DNA from: Noviherbaspirillum sp. UKPF54
Lineage (GTDB): Bacteria > Pseudomonadota > Gammaproteobacteria > Burkholderiales > Burkholderiaceae_D
DNA length: 64,000 bases
NCBI RefSeq assembly: GCF_007874125.1
Contig: NZ_CP040128.1
Location: 248,001-312,000, forward strand
Direction of reading: 5' to 3'
The notes under the pieces were generated by a model. That model searched no databases. It was not told the DNA's origin and was given only the letters and a program-made list of their open reading frames with translations. The first letter of the stretch is position 1. Each line of letters begins with the position of its first letter. A program made the translations under genes and the position numbers. This document shows positions 8,405-18,293 of this stretch, in pieces.

Positions 8405-9277
8405 ATGTCAGAACTCATTCTGCAATCCCTTTACTCGGGCATGCTGGTCGGCGGCGTCTATGCGCTGATCGCGCTCGGCTTGACGCTTGCCTTCGGCACC
8501 ATGCGCATCATCAACTTGGCGCACGGCGAGCTGGTGTTGCTGGCCGCCTACATCGGCTATACCGTGGAAAGCCGCTTCGGCGTCAACCCGATGCTGGCGC
8601 TGCCGATCGCGCTGGCCGTCGTCTGCTGCTGCTCGGCGGTCGTGTATTTTCTCGTTTCCCGCATCAAGCGCAACCGCGAGCTCAATTCGCTGATGCTGAC
8701 CTTTGCACTCGGCACCATCATCACCAACGGCGTGCTCCTGATCTGGAAAAGCGACATTCATTCGACGGCGAACGCCGGCATGCAGGATGCTGTCCAGTTC
8801 GGCAACCTGTTTTCCATGTTCAGCGAACTGCTGTTCTTCGTCGCGAGCCTGGCCGTGGCCGGCGTGCTCGGCTGGTGGCTGTCTCGCAGCTGGTATGGCC
8901 GTGCCGTACGCGCCGTGTCGTCCAATCGCGACGCGGCCAAGCTCATGGGCATCAACCCGTCCAAGGTGGAGCTGGTGTCGTTCCTGGTGGCCGGCGTGCT
9001 GGCATCCGTAGCCGGCATCGCGATCTTCTCGTCCGGCGTGATCTCGCCGCCGCTCGGCCATTCGCTGACGGTGAAGGCATTCATCATCACCGTGCTGGCC
9101 GGCGTCGGTTCGGTGCCGGGCGTGGTGCTGGCAGCATTTTTACTTGGAATTACCGAGGCGCTGACGGTCACGCTGGCCAGCTCCGCGTTGCAAGAACTGG
9201 CCGGCATGCTGCTGTTTTTGATCGTGCTGTTCATCCTGCCGAACGGCCTGTTTGGCGCCAAGAAGCGCCGGGGTTAA
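8405..9277 (+). CDS. livH: Branched-chain-type ABC transporter permease (LivH)
   Basis: A 290-residue inner-membrane protein with about eight hydrophobic segments. The N-terminus LYSGMLVGGVYALIALGLTL and the following FGTMRIINLAHGELVLLAAY are the LivH signature. It forms the translocation channel with LivM. It lies 70 bp after the receptor gene with a hairpin in the gap. The start is the ATG beginning MSELILQSLYSG; no strong ribosome site is visible. Confidence 0.9.
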   Translation: MSELILQSLYSGMLVGGVYALIALGLTLAFGTMRIINLAHGELVLLAAYIGYTVESRFGVNPMLALPIALAVVCCCSAVVYFLVSRIKRNRELNSLMLTFALGTIITNGVLLIWKSDIHSTANAGMQDAVQFGNLFSMFSELLFFVASLAVAGVLGWWLSRSWYGRAVRAVSSNRDAAKLMGINPSKVELVSFLVAGVLASVAGIAIFSSGVISPPLGHSLTVKAFIITVLAGVGSVPGVVLAAFLLGITEALTVTLASSALQELAGMLLFLIVLFILPNGLFGAKKRRG

Positions 9278-9281
9278 TGCC

Positions 9282-10226
9282 ATGAAAAAATTCATCTGGG
9301 TGGCGCTCGCCATTCTGTATCTCGTCGTGCCGGCTCTGCTGAAAGGAAACAGCTACATCCTCAGCATGACTGTCTCGTCCCTGATCGTCGCCGGCATCGC
9401 GGTGGCCTGGGCCTTGCTCGGCAACCTGGGCGGCATGGTCAGTTTCGGCCATGCGGCGTTCTTCGGCATCGGCGCTTACGCATCGGCGCTCTTGACGATG
9501 AAGGCGGGCATGCCGGTGCTGCTGGCGATTCCGGCAGGCGGCCTGTTTGCTACGCTGGCATCGCTGGCCATGCTGCCGGCGCTGCGCCTGTCGGGGCCGT
9601 ATTTTGCGCTGGCGATCCTGGCGTATGCGCACATCTTCCGCATCCTCGCCACCGAACTGACCGACCTGACTGGCGGCTCCGGCGGCTTGTCCTCGATCCC
9701 GGGGCTGCCGTCGGTGGCGACGGTCGATTTTCTCGTTGGGCTGGGGCCGTACCTGTTGGCGCTGACCATCGTGCTGGCGTTCTGCCTGGTCTATGCCCGC
9801 GTGCGCAGGAGCGATTACGGCATCGCGCTGCGCGCCATGCATGAGAGCGAGGACGCCACGCGCGTGGTCGGCGTCAACAGCGTGCTGCTCAAGTCGTGGA
9901 TGCTGCTGCTGTCGGCCTTCATGGCCGGCACCATCGGCGCCTTCAATGCGCACATCATCAACTTCCTCGAGCCCGATTACGCGTTCAGCCCGGCCTGGAG
10001 CGTGCTGCCCATCGTGGCGGCGATCTTCGGCGGCTACCGCAGCGTGCTCGGCCCGATGATCGGCGCGGTGGCGATCTACCTGGTGGATCAGCTGGTATTC
10101 AAGGCGGTGCTGTCATCCGGCCACCAGATCGTGCTCGGCGTCGTGCTGGCGGCGATGATCCTGCTGGCGCCGGACGGCTTGCTCTCGCTATTCAGGAAGC
10201 GCAATGCAGGAGGGCAGCATGCTTAA
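9282..10226 (+). CDS. livM: Branched-chain-type ABC transporter permease (LivM)
   Basis: A 314-residue membrane permease, partner of LivH. Seen: multiple hydrophobic helices, the LivM motif GMVSFGHAAFFGIGAYASAL, and ALRAMHESEDATRVVGVN, the cytoplasmic coupling loop that contacts the ATPases. The ATG at 9282 (MKKFIWVALAI) is 4 bp after the livH stop. The end overlaps the livG start by 8 bp, indicating translational coupling. Confidence 0.9.
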   Translation: MKKFIWVALAILYLVVPALLKGNSYILSMTVSSLIVAGIAVAWALLGNLGGMVSFGHAAFFGIGAYASALLTMKAGMPVLLAIPAGGLFATLASLAMLPALRLSGPYFALAILAYAHIFRILATELTDLTGGSGGLSSIPGLPSVATVDFLVGLGPYLLALTIVLAFCLVYARVRRSDYGIALRAMHESEDATRVVGVNSVLLKSWMLLLSAFMAGTIGAFNAHIINFLEPDYAFSPAWSVLPIVAAIFGGYRSVLGPMIGAVAIYLVDQLVFKAVLSSGHQIVLGVVLAAMILLAPDGLLSLFRKRNAGGQHA

Positions 10227-10924
10227 ACTCGACGGCATCACGATCCAGTTCGGCGGCCTGACCGCACTGAAGGACATCAGCTTTTCGATGGGGACGGACC
10301 AGGTCGTCGGCCTGGTCGGGCCGAACGGCGCGGGCAAGACCACGCTGTTCAACGCGATCTCCGGCCTGGTGAAGCCGACCCATGGCTCGGTGGCCTTCGA
10401 TGGGATCGAACTGGGCAGAAAGCCCCTGTACACCCGGGCGCGGGTCGGCATCGGCCGCACGTTCCAGATTCCGCAGCCGATGCACGAGCTGACGGTGCGC
10501 GAAAACCTGGTGGTCGCGCAGCGCTTCGGCAACGGCCGCGTCGATCATGCGCGTATCGACGAGATCTTGAAGTTCATGGATTTGCATGACCAGGCGGACA
10601 GCGATGCCGCGACCGGTCTCGCGCTGCAGCAGCTCAAGCGGCTGGAGGTGGCGAAGGCGCTTGCCACGGAGCCCAAGCTCCTGCTGCTCGACGAAGTGCT
10701 GGCCGGCCTGGAAACCAATGGCAAGCGCTACTTCACCGCCAAGCTGGAAGAGCTGCACGCAAAGTTCAAGATCGGCATCCTCATCATCGAACACGACATC
10801 GAAACCGTGTCCACGCTATGCCACCGCGTGGTCGTGCTGAATTTCGGCAAGGTCATCGCCGACGGCACGCCGGATGCCGTCTTCCGCGACCCGGAAGTCA
10901 TCAAGAGTTATACAGGAGCGGGCC

Positions 10925-10932
<8 letters not shown>
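10219..10932 (+). CDS. livG: ABC transporter ATP-binding protein (LivG)
   Basis: A 237-residue ATPase. Seen: Walker A GPNGAGKTT (about 34-42), Walker B LLLLDEVLAGL, and switch His in IIEHDIE. The LivG-type insertion before the signature region is present, but the usual LSGGQ signature is weak: the corresponding stretch reads ALQQLKRLEVAKAL. GGAGGG precedes the ATG at 10219, which overlaps livM by 8 bp. The stop overlaps the livF start. Confidence 0.87.
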
Positions 10933-11632
<700 letters not shown>

Positions 11633-11672
11633 TTTGTCGGATAATGCGGCGCACAGGCACATACAGAATGAA

Positions 11673-12479
11673 ATGGCGAAAGAAATGAGCGTCGAGCAAG
11701 TACAGGGGGCGCAGAAATCGAATGCGAAGGAAGACCGGCATTTCGTGACGGCGCTCGCACGCGGCCTCGAGGTGTTGGCCTGCTTTCGCTCGGGCGACAA
11801 GCTGCTGGGCAACCAGGAACTGGCCGATCGCGCCAAGCTGCCGAAATCCACCGTCTCGCGCCTGACCTATACGCTGACCAAGCTAGGCTATCTGCAATAT
11901 GACGACGAGGTCGGCAAGTACCGCCTCGGCACCGCCACGCTCGCGCTCGGCAGCGCCATGCTGTCCAAGCTCGACATCCGGCAGATCGCGCGTCCTTACA
12001 TGCAGGAGCTGGCGGATTTCTCGCATGCGACGGTGTCGCTTGGCATGCGCGACCGGCTCAGCATGATCTATGTCGAGAACTGCCGCAGCCAGGCGGCGCT
12101 GACCCTGCGCCTGGACGTCGGCGCGCGCATCCCGATCGCGTTGACGGCGATGGGCCGCGCCTATCTGGCCGAGGCTTCCGCCACCGAGCGCGAAGACATC
12201 CTGGAGCGGGTGCGCGAACTCGACCACTGGAAGTTTCCGGATATCCGCGCCGGCGTGATGCGCTCGGTCGAGGAATACCAGACGCTGGGTTGCTGCACCT
12301 CGTTCGGCGACTGGCAGCCGGATGTGAACGCGATCGCGGTGGCGTTCAGGCCGACCAGCGGCGCATCGATCCTCAGCATTAACTGCGGCGGGCCGGCATT
12401 CAACCTGTCGCAGGATTTCCTGCTCAACGAAGTCAGGCCGCGCCTGCTGGAGTTGCGGGACCGGCTGCGCCGGGCATAA
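11673..12479 (+). CDS. IclR-family transcriptional regulator
   Basis: A 268-residue regulator. Seen: an N-terminal winged helix at about 20-80 (VTALARGLEVLACFRSGDKLLGNQELADRAKLPKSTVSRL region) and a C-terminal effector domain at about 95-265, the standard IclR layout. Several in-frame starts exist. The ATG at 11673 (MAKEMSVEQ) gives the usual family length; the ATG at 11685 is also possible. It lies 40 bp after livF on the same strand, so it is probably co-transcribed. IclR proteins commonly control aromatic and dicarboxylic acid catabolism from 15-bp palindromes. The TTCTGC-N3-GCAGAA sites at 5297 and 5449 are the plausible targets. Confidence 0.9.
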   Translation: MAKEMSVEQVQGAQKSNAKEDRHFVTALARGLEVLACFRSGDKLLGNQELADRAKLPKSTVSRLTYTLTKLGYLQYDDEVGKYRLGTATLALGSAMLSKLDIRQIARPYMQELADFSHATVSLGMRDRLSMIYVENCRSQAALTLRLDVGARIPIALTAMGRAYLAEASATEREDILERVRELDHWKFPDIRAGVMRSVEEYQTLGCCTSFGDWQPDVNAIAVAFRPTSGASILSINCGGPAFNLSQDFLLNEVRPRLLELRDRLRRA

Positions 12480-12550
12480 GCCCGTAAGCCGCGCCGTTCG
12501 GTCGCGGCGATCCACCCGTTCGCAAGCGAGCATTCCCGTCACGCGCATAT

Positions 12551-12579
12551 TTGTCAAAATTGCAATAAATTGCCATAAT
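12551..12579 (+). promoter_or_regulatory. Sigma70-type promoter of vgrG
   Basis: TTGTCA (-35, 12551-12556) and CATAAT (-10, 12574-12579) are separated by exactly 17 bp in an AT-rich stretch, each with one mismatch to consensus. The predicted start is near 12586, 30 bp upstream of the GTG of vgrG. Confidence 0.55.
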
Positions 12580-12615
12580 TGCCATGCTTTTGCACGGCAA
12601 TCATCAAGGCAAATC

Positions 12616-15600
12616 GTGACTATCACCCAGGCGCATGACCTTCCTCGTTCGACATTTGCAGATTCCATCCCCGCCCGGCTTGACGGCTTCAGTTCGGACA
12701 CCCGGCTCTACGAAATAGAAACCCCGCTTGGCCCGGACCGGCTGCTGGTCGAATGCTGGTTCGGGCGGGAGCGATTGTCCGCGCTGTACGAATGGCGCGT
12801 CTTCTGCCTTGCCGCCGACGTCCACCTCGAACTCAAGTCGCTCGTCGCGCAGCAGGTCTTCCTGCGCACGCGGCTCGCCGACGGCACGCAAGCCGTGCGC
12901 AGCGGCTGGGTGTCGCAGGTCGAGCAGCTCGGCGCCGACGGCGGGTTTGCGCGCTATTGCCTGACGGTCGTGCCATGGCTGTGGCTGGCAACGCAGCGGC
13001 GCAACAGCCGCGCCCTCCAGGACAAGAGCGTCCTCGGCATCGTGGAAGAAGTCTTCGCCGCCGACGGCGAAAGGGCAAACTGGCGCATCGCGCCCGAGGT
13101 CGAGCGCTTCCTGGCGCGCGTGCGCCCGCGCAGCTACTGTTGCCAGTACCGTGAGAGCGATTACGCGTTCGTGGCGAGACTGCTGGCCGAGGAGGGGATC
13201 GGCTTCTATTTCGAGGAAGACCCGGATTCCGGCAACAGTCTTTCCCGGCAGCGGCTCGTGCTGTTTGCCGACTCGTCCGCCTTCGCCGACGACTATTCTT
13301 CAGGCAAGGAAGGCGCACTCCACCTCCAGCGTAATGGCGCCGCCGAACGGCGTGACAGCATCCAGGCGCTCGGCAGCACGCGTCGGCTGCCGAGCGCAAT
13401 CACGACCGTCAGCACCTGGGACTACCGTGCCAAGCACGTGATCGCGGCATCGCTGCCGAGCGCGCAGCCCTTCGGCGGCGGGCAAGCGCCGCGCGTCGAA
13501 TCCTGCGACTGGGCCGGCGTGTATGCCTTCGCAAGCGCCGACGAGGCCGAGCACTATGCGCGCATCCTGCGCGAGGCCGCCGATGCCGGCGCCAAGACCT
13601 GGTTCGGCGACGGCGGCGTGCGCACGTTCCGCGCCGGCAGAGCGTTCGACCTGGCGGCGCCGCTCGGTCTTGCGCTCGCCGCCCCGGACAATGCGCAGGG
13701 CAAGCGGTTCGCGCTGCTGGACGTGCTGCATGCTGGCGTCAACAACCTGCCGGTCGCGTTGAAGGAGGTATCCGCCCGCCTCGGGGCGGTCGGTCCGGCC
13801 GCATGCGGCGAGGCAGGCGCGCCGATGGGCGATGCGTCATCTCCCCACCCGCACGGCGGTGCCGACTGCGACGATCATTTCGATCCCGTTGCCTGGTCCC
13901 GCCTGCGGGAAGCGGCCGAAATCACCGGATATGCCAATCGCTTTGCCGCCATCCGCGCCGACGTGCCGTGGCGCCCGGCGCTATACGACGGCACCGGTGC
14001 GCTGCTCAATCCCAAACCCACTGCCTGGGGCAGCCAGACCGCCATCGTGGTCGGCCCGGACGGCTCCACCGCCGATGCGGGCACGGTCCACAGCGACCGT
14101 CTGGGACGCATCCGCATCCGCTTTCACTGGCAGCATAACGGCGACGCAAGCTGCTGGGTGCGCGTGGCGCAAATGTTCGCCGGCCCCGGCTACGGCGCGC
14201 AATTCATCCCGCGCATCGGGCAGGAAGTACTGGTCAAGTTCTTCGAGAACGACATCGACCGGCCGATCGTCACCGGCGTGCTGTACAACGGGCAGGGGCA
14301 GGACGCAGACGACGCCTTCGCACAGGTGGTCGACCACGTAACGGCCGGGCAGGACAACAAGATAGGAAGCGGCGCGTCGCCGGCCTGGCATGGCGCCGCC
14401 GGCCAGCACCGGCATGCCGGATACCTGTCCGGCTTCAAGTCGGTGGCATTAGGGGCGGACGGCTACACGCGCCAGTCCAACCAGCTGATCTTCGACGACA
14501 CCGCCGCGCGCCTGCGCACCAGCCTGGCGACCGACACTGCCGCCACCCAACTGAACCTCGGCCACCTGATCCACCAGAGCGACAACTACCGCGGCAGCTT
14601 TCGCGGCAGCGGATGGGAATTGCGAACCGATGCCTATGGCGCAGTCCGCGCAGGAAAGGGGATCTTGATCAGCACCGGCAACGGCGGTGTAACCGGGGCC
14701 CAGCCCGAATCCGCCGGCGACAACGCGCCCGGCATCGCCCTGCTGAAGCAGGCCAGGGATTTTGCCAACACCTTCAACCAGTCGGCGGCAGTACATCAGA
14801 CGGTGCAGTTCGTCCTGGTCAAGGGCGGCGCATTGAGCGGTGAAAATAGGCTAAGCCGGGTCGGCGATGGACTGGCTCCGATTGATGCGATGCTAAAAGC
14901 GCTCTCTGGTCAGGTTGATGCGCAGGACGGCAGCATGCACGGCCCGGGGCCGCAGATTCCGCACATGCACCAGCCGCTGGTGGTCGTTACCGCACAAGCC
15001 GGCATCGGCGTGGCAGCTGCCGACGGCTTGCATGTCGCCGCTGGCGAAGTGGCGCATTTCGCCAGCGGGCGGGATACGCAGATCGCGGCCGGTGATACGC
15101 TGACGCTGCACACCGGGCAGGCGCTCGGTCTGCTGGCCGGGGCGGCGGGCGCAGGCGACGGCAATACCGGCATCCAGCTGTATGCAGGGCAGGGCGATGT
15201 CGAACTGCAGGCGCAAGACGACGGGATAACGCTGGCGGCAAAGGAGACGGTCAAGCTCGCCAGTACGAGTGGTCATGTCGATTTTGCCGCGGCCAAGAGC
15301 ATCACGCTGTGCACCGAAGGCGGCGCGAGCATGACGATCGAGGGAGGCAATATCACCTTCGCCTGTCCGGGGACGATTTCGATCAGGGCGGCGAGCAAGA
15401 GCTTTGGCGGGCCGGCCAATATCTGCCGCGATATGCCAGCCTGGTCGACGAGCAAATTTGACGAAAAATTCGTGATCGCGGATGAGCTGACCGGTGAGCC
15501 GCTGAAGAATCAACCGTACCGCATCACGCTCCCCGACAAGCAGGCCATCGAGGGGATCACGAATGACAAGGGCGAAACCTCTCTTGCCACCAGTGCTGCC

Positions 15601-15651
15601 TACGGCAGCCTCAAGCTGCAGCTCCTCCCGAAGAACAAGGGACAACCATGA
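12616..15651 (+). CDS. vgrG: Type VI secretion tip protein VgrG with TTR-like C-terminal extension
   Basis: A 1011-residue trimeric spike protein. Seen: gp27-like hub at about 25-400 (LYEWRVFCLAAD, SYCCQYRESDYAFVARLLAEEGI region); gp5 OB-fold at about 470-560 (DRLGRIRIRFHWQ, PRIGQEVLVKFFENDIDRP); DUF2345 beta-prism at about 760-900; and a C-terminal extension at about 945-1011 (VIADELTGEPLKNQPYRI) resembling transthyretin-like domains that load effectors directly. The start is GTG with AAGG upstream. The stop overlaps the following lipase gene (ATGA), tying this spike to that cargo. No tss or hcp genes are nearby, so the apparatus must be encoded elsewhere. Confidence 0.93.
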   Translation: MTITQAHDLPRSTFADSIPARLDGFSSDTRLYEIETPLGPDRLLVECWFGRERLSALYEWRVFCLAADVHLELKSLVAQQVFLRTRLADGTQAVRSGWVSQVEQLGADGGFARYCLTVVPWLWLATQRRNSRALQDKSVLGIVEEVFAADGERANWRIAPEVERFLARVRPRSYCCQYRESDYAFVARLLAEEGIGFYFEEDPDSGNSLSRQRLVLFADSSAFADDYSSGKEGALHLQRNGAAERRDSIQALGSTRRLPSAITTVSTWDYRAKHVIAASLPSAQPFGGGQAPRVESCDWAGVYAFASADEAEHYARILREAADAGAKTWFGDGGVRTFRAGRAFDLAAPLGLALAAPDNAQGKRFALLDVLHAGVNNLPVALKEVSARLGAVGPAACGEAGAPMGDASSPHPHGGADCDDHFDPVAWSRLREAAEITGYANRFAAIRADVPWRPALYDGTGALLNPKPTAWGSQTAIVVGPDGSTADAGTVHSDRLGRIRIRFHWQHNGDASCWVRVAQMFAGPGYGAQFIPRIGQEVLVKFFENDIDRPIVTGVLYNGQGQDADDAFAQVVDHVTAGQDNKIGSGASPAWHGAAGQHRHAGYLSGFKSVALGADGYTRQSNQLIFDDTAARLRTSLATDTAATQLNLGHLIHQSDNYRGSFRGSGWELRTDAYGAVRAGKGILISTGNGGVTGAQPESAGDNAPGIALLKQARDFANTFNQSAAVHQTVQFVLVKGGALSGENRLSRVGDGLAPIDAMLKALSGQVDAQDGSMHGPGPQIPHMHQPLVVVTAQAGIGVAAADGLHVAAGEVAHFASGRDTQIAAGDTLTLHTGQALGLLAGAAGAGDGNTGIQLYAGQGDVELQAQDDGITLAAKETVKLASTSGHVDFAAAKSITLCTEGGASMTIEGGNITFACPGTISIRAASKSFGGPANICRDMPAWSTSKFDEKFVIADELTGEPLKNQPYRITLPDKQAIEGITNDKGETSLATSAAYGSLKLQLLPKNKGQP

Positions 15652-17468
15652 CCGAACCTGCCCGCAACGTCGAACGTAAAACCGATAGAAAAGGCGAATA
15701 CTACTGGGAATCGATGTATTCCCCTGAAAGCAATACGTTGCGCGCGAAAGCCCAGGTGCCGCCGCATTTGCCGGGGATTATCATCTTTGTGCATGGAGTG
15801 AACTCCGAGGGGGAGTGGTTTGATAACGTTGAAGAGAGCTTAATCTCCGGACTGAATGCGCGCTTAGGGCGAACCGACCTACAGGCGAATAAGTACGACG
15901 ATAAAGACAAGCATAGACTTGACGAATTAGGTAATTCCCCTGTCATTCGCTTCTATTGGGGTTATCGAGCACCGGATGGGCATGAAAAAGATTATCTGAT
16001 CCCGTTGCGGGATAAGCAGGAAAAATCGGTTTGGATCAAGGAAGATGAGGGACAATGGAAATCCCCGCAATACTGGGGTGGCGGCCCTTTCCAGAACGGC
16101 ACCAATAACTTGCCGCAGTTATGGCAGAAATGGGGCTTCAAGCGCCGCGCTTGGGCCGGGCCGCTGCCGGTCAATGTGCAGGCCTTGAACACCGAATGGG
16201 ATCGCCAGCTACAGGATGCACCGCCACGGGAATACTACGCGCATGCTGCTAATCGGCTGGCCAACCTGATCGACAAGATTCGCAATAAATATCCACGTGA
16301 CACGGTAACGGTCATGAGCCACAGCCAGGGAACGATGATCGCGATGGCCGCTAGCCTCCTGTGCAAGACACGCGCACCCGATGCAGTCATTCTGATGAAC
16401 TCACCCTATGCGCTGCAGGACAAAGCTACCGATACAATGACATCGGGCAACTACCGACCTACCAACCGGGCGCGCGTCAAAACTCTTGTCAACCTGATTA
16501 AGCGCATCGAAAAAGACAAGCAGCTGCTTACCCCCGCCGATCTCGAAAACCTGCGTGTGGGTGCAACATCGGACAAGCAGCGCTGGGCACCTAACATCAG
16601 CATCCCGACCGCAGAAGGCAACGTTTCGGAACGCGACAACCATGGACGGCTATATGTCTATTTCAATCCGCATGATCGCGTGATGGGCAGCACGGCGTTG
16701 CAAAGTATCGGCTGGCAGGGGACCTCCAACGATATTGTGCAAGCGTATGGCAATGTTCTGAAGCAGCGTATGCTTGCTCGCAATTTACCCTGTGGTGATG
16801 CTCCAGGGGCTAAACCGTTTGGTACTTTGCCGGATATGCAGACCATCGAGCCGACAACCGGTAAAACCAAGTCCTTCTGGGACGGCAACCGCAAGTTGAT
16901 GGGTGTCGCCGATCTTTGGGCGACACCCGATCCCAAGCGCACCGTGCTGATAAATGCCGAAGCGGTACCCGAGCCTTTACGCCCTGAAGAACTGGGCACG
17001 TTTGACGAGGCGAGAATCCAGGACATGGATAAAGCAGCGCATGCGGGGAAATTCTTCAGTGACGATCATGATTTCCGATATTTCAAAGCCATCTACCAGC
17101 GTGAAAAATGGCGGGACGATGACAATCCGTATGCAGACACACCAGGCCAAAACAAGATCAGGCACTTGGAAACTCAAGAAGAAATGGAACAGCGCATCTC
17201 GAGGTACATTCCCGAGCCGACCGACCACAGTAGCCTGCCGCAACATCGAGCCTTCATGGAGCGCGTGGTGGCATATGATTTGCCAATAGGATTTTGTGAA
17301 AGCACCTTTGATGGTGTTTTTTGGAGTGAACTACGCAGGGAGGCTGATTGGTTGACGGGCAATGATCCGTATTACACCAAGGGGCTGTTGACAGTGCCTC
17401 CGATGCCGGACGAGATCGAACGGGAAACCGTTCAGGATGAAATAGATAATAGACGCGGGAGCATGTAA
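15648..17468 (+). CDS. T6SS lipase effector, Tle3-like (alpha/beta hydrolase, DUF3274)
   Basis: A 606-residue predicted antibacterial phospholipase delivered by the adjacent VgrG. Seen: alpha/beta hydrolase entry LPGIIIFVHGVNSEGEW (41-57); nucleophile elbow SHSQG at 224-228 with S226; and a probable acid residue D343 in NPHDRVMG, followed by the ALQSIGWQG segment found in Tle3 proteins. There is no signal peptide, as expected for T6SS cargo. Its start overlaps the vgrG stop by 4 bp, and a lipoprotein gene follows 3 bp after its stop. It is more AT-rich than its neighbours, suggesting horizontal acquisition. Family assignment is by motif and context; substrate specificity is unknown. Confidence 0.85.
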   Translation: MTEPARNVERKTDRKGEYYWESMYSPESNTLRAKAQVPPHLPGIIIFVHGVNSEGEWFDNVEESLISGLNARLGRTDLQANKYDDKDKHRLDELGNSPVIRFYWGYRAPDGHEKDYLIPLRDKQEKSVWIKEDEGQWKSPQYWGGGPFQNGTNNLPQLWQKWGFKRRAWAGPLPVNVQALNTEWDRQLQDAPPREYYAHAANRLANLIDKIRNKYPRDTVTVMSHSQGTMIAMAASLLCKTRAPDAVILMNSPYALQDKATDTMTSGNYRPTNRARVKTLVNLIKRIEKDKQLLTPADLENLRVGATSDKQRWAPNISIPTAEGNVSERDNHGRLYVYFNPHDRVMGSTALQSIGWQGTSNDIVQAYGNVLKQRMLARNLPCGDAPGAKPFGTLPDMQTIEPTTGKTKSFWDGNRKLMGVADLWATPDPKRTVLINAEAVPEPLRPEELGTFDEARIQDMDKAAHAGKFFSDDHDFRYFKAIYQREKWRDDDNPYADTPGQNKIRHLETQEEMEQRISRYIPEPTDHSSLPQHRAFMERVVAYDLPIGFCESTFDGVFWSELRREADWLTGNDPYYTKGLLTVPPMPDEIERETVQDEIDNRRGSM

Positions 17469-17471
17469 AGC

Positions 17472-18158
17472 ATGAATTCTTATGGGAAGTGGGGAAGCGT
17501 AGTGGCAGGCTTGCTGCTGGCAGGTTGCCAGATTCCAGCAACCATGATCGCTACCAGTGCCGGAGCGATGCCGGCGGCCAGATACCAGCCGCCGGCTTAC
17601 GACGTCGCCCCGCAGGTAATATTCTCACTTGATAAGACTCGCTACTTAACGTTTGAAAATTACTCCAAATGTGACGGTGACGGCATTCTTTATTTCAACG
17701 ATACGCTCAATGGGATCAGAACACGTATTCAATATGGATCGCCTACGTTTTTGGGGCGAATGAATCTGAATGGGGATCCTAATATCCTGGCATTTCCCGA
17801 TGCGCCCGGTCCGGCGGCCCAATTTTGCGGTGATAGAGGATGTTCATTAGCGATCAATTATTCGCTGGATGGAGGGCGGACATTTGATCGCTTTCACCCG
17901 TGGACTCTGCCTAGCGGGGATAACATGCATCCGGACGTTCCCTATCAGGAAACCAGAAGAATTTTCGTTACCCTTAAAGGCAACCAATTGTATTTGGCAA
18001 AGGGAAGCCGTGCAGATGTATGGACATTAGAAAGGGGGAATCGGCCGACAGCATCATTGGGACGTGATCTTGTCGGGGGAATTAAAGGGGTGCCACAGGT
18101 TACTACTCCCTCAGGGCAAGATCAGTACGTCTGCGACGACAGCATTCGCCCCAAATAA
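17472..18158 (+). CDS. Lipoprotein, probable immunity protein to the Tle3-like effector (Tli3-like)
   Basis: A 228-residue exported protein. Seen: a short signal with lipobox LLAGC, C19 being the predicted lipidated residue, followed by a Cys-containing, beta-rich periplasmic part (Cys in CDGDG, FCGDRGC and VCDD). Tle lipases act in the periplasm, and their immunity proteins are periplasmic or lipoproteins encoded directly downstream; this gene is 3 bp downstream of the lipase. Base composition matches the lipase rather than the chromosome. Immunity is inferred from position, export signal and general resemblance. Confidence 0.75.
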   Translation: MNSYGKWGSVVAGLLLAGCQIPATMIATSAGAMPAARYQPPAYDVAPQVIFSLDKTRYLTFENYSKCDGDGILYFNDTLNGIRTRIQYGSPTFLGRMNLNGDPNILAFPDAPGPAAQFCGDRGCSLAINYSLDGGRTFDRFHPWTLPSGDNMHPDVPYQETRRIFVTLKGNQLYLAKGSRADVWTLERGNRPTASLGRDLVGGIKGVPQVTTPSGQDQYVCDDSIRPK

Positions 18159-18293
18159 ATCAAGAATTAACCAGAGTGGCCCCTCTTAGCGCTTGCGGTC
18201 GACACGCATCTTTTTCTATTCACGCTCATGGCAGGGCGGATAATCCCCCATATTTATCGTGATCCGAAAGAGGATTCCAGACCGCAAGCCCTA

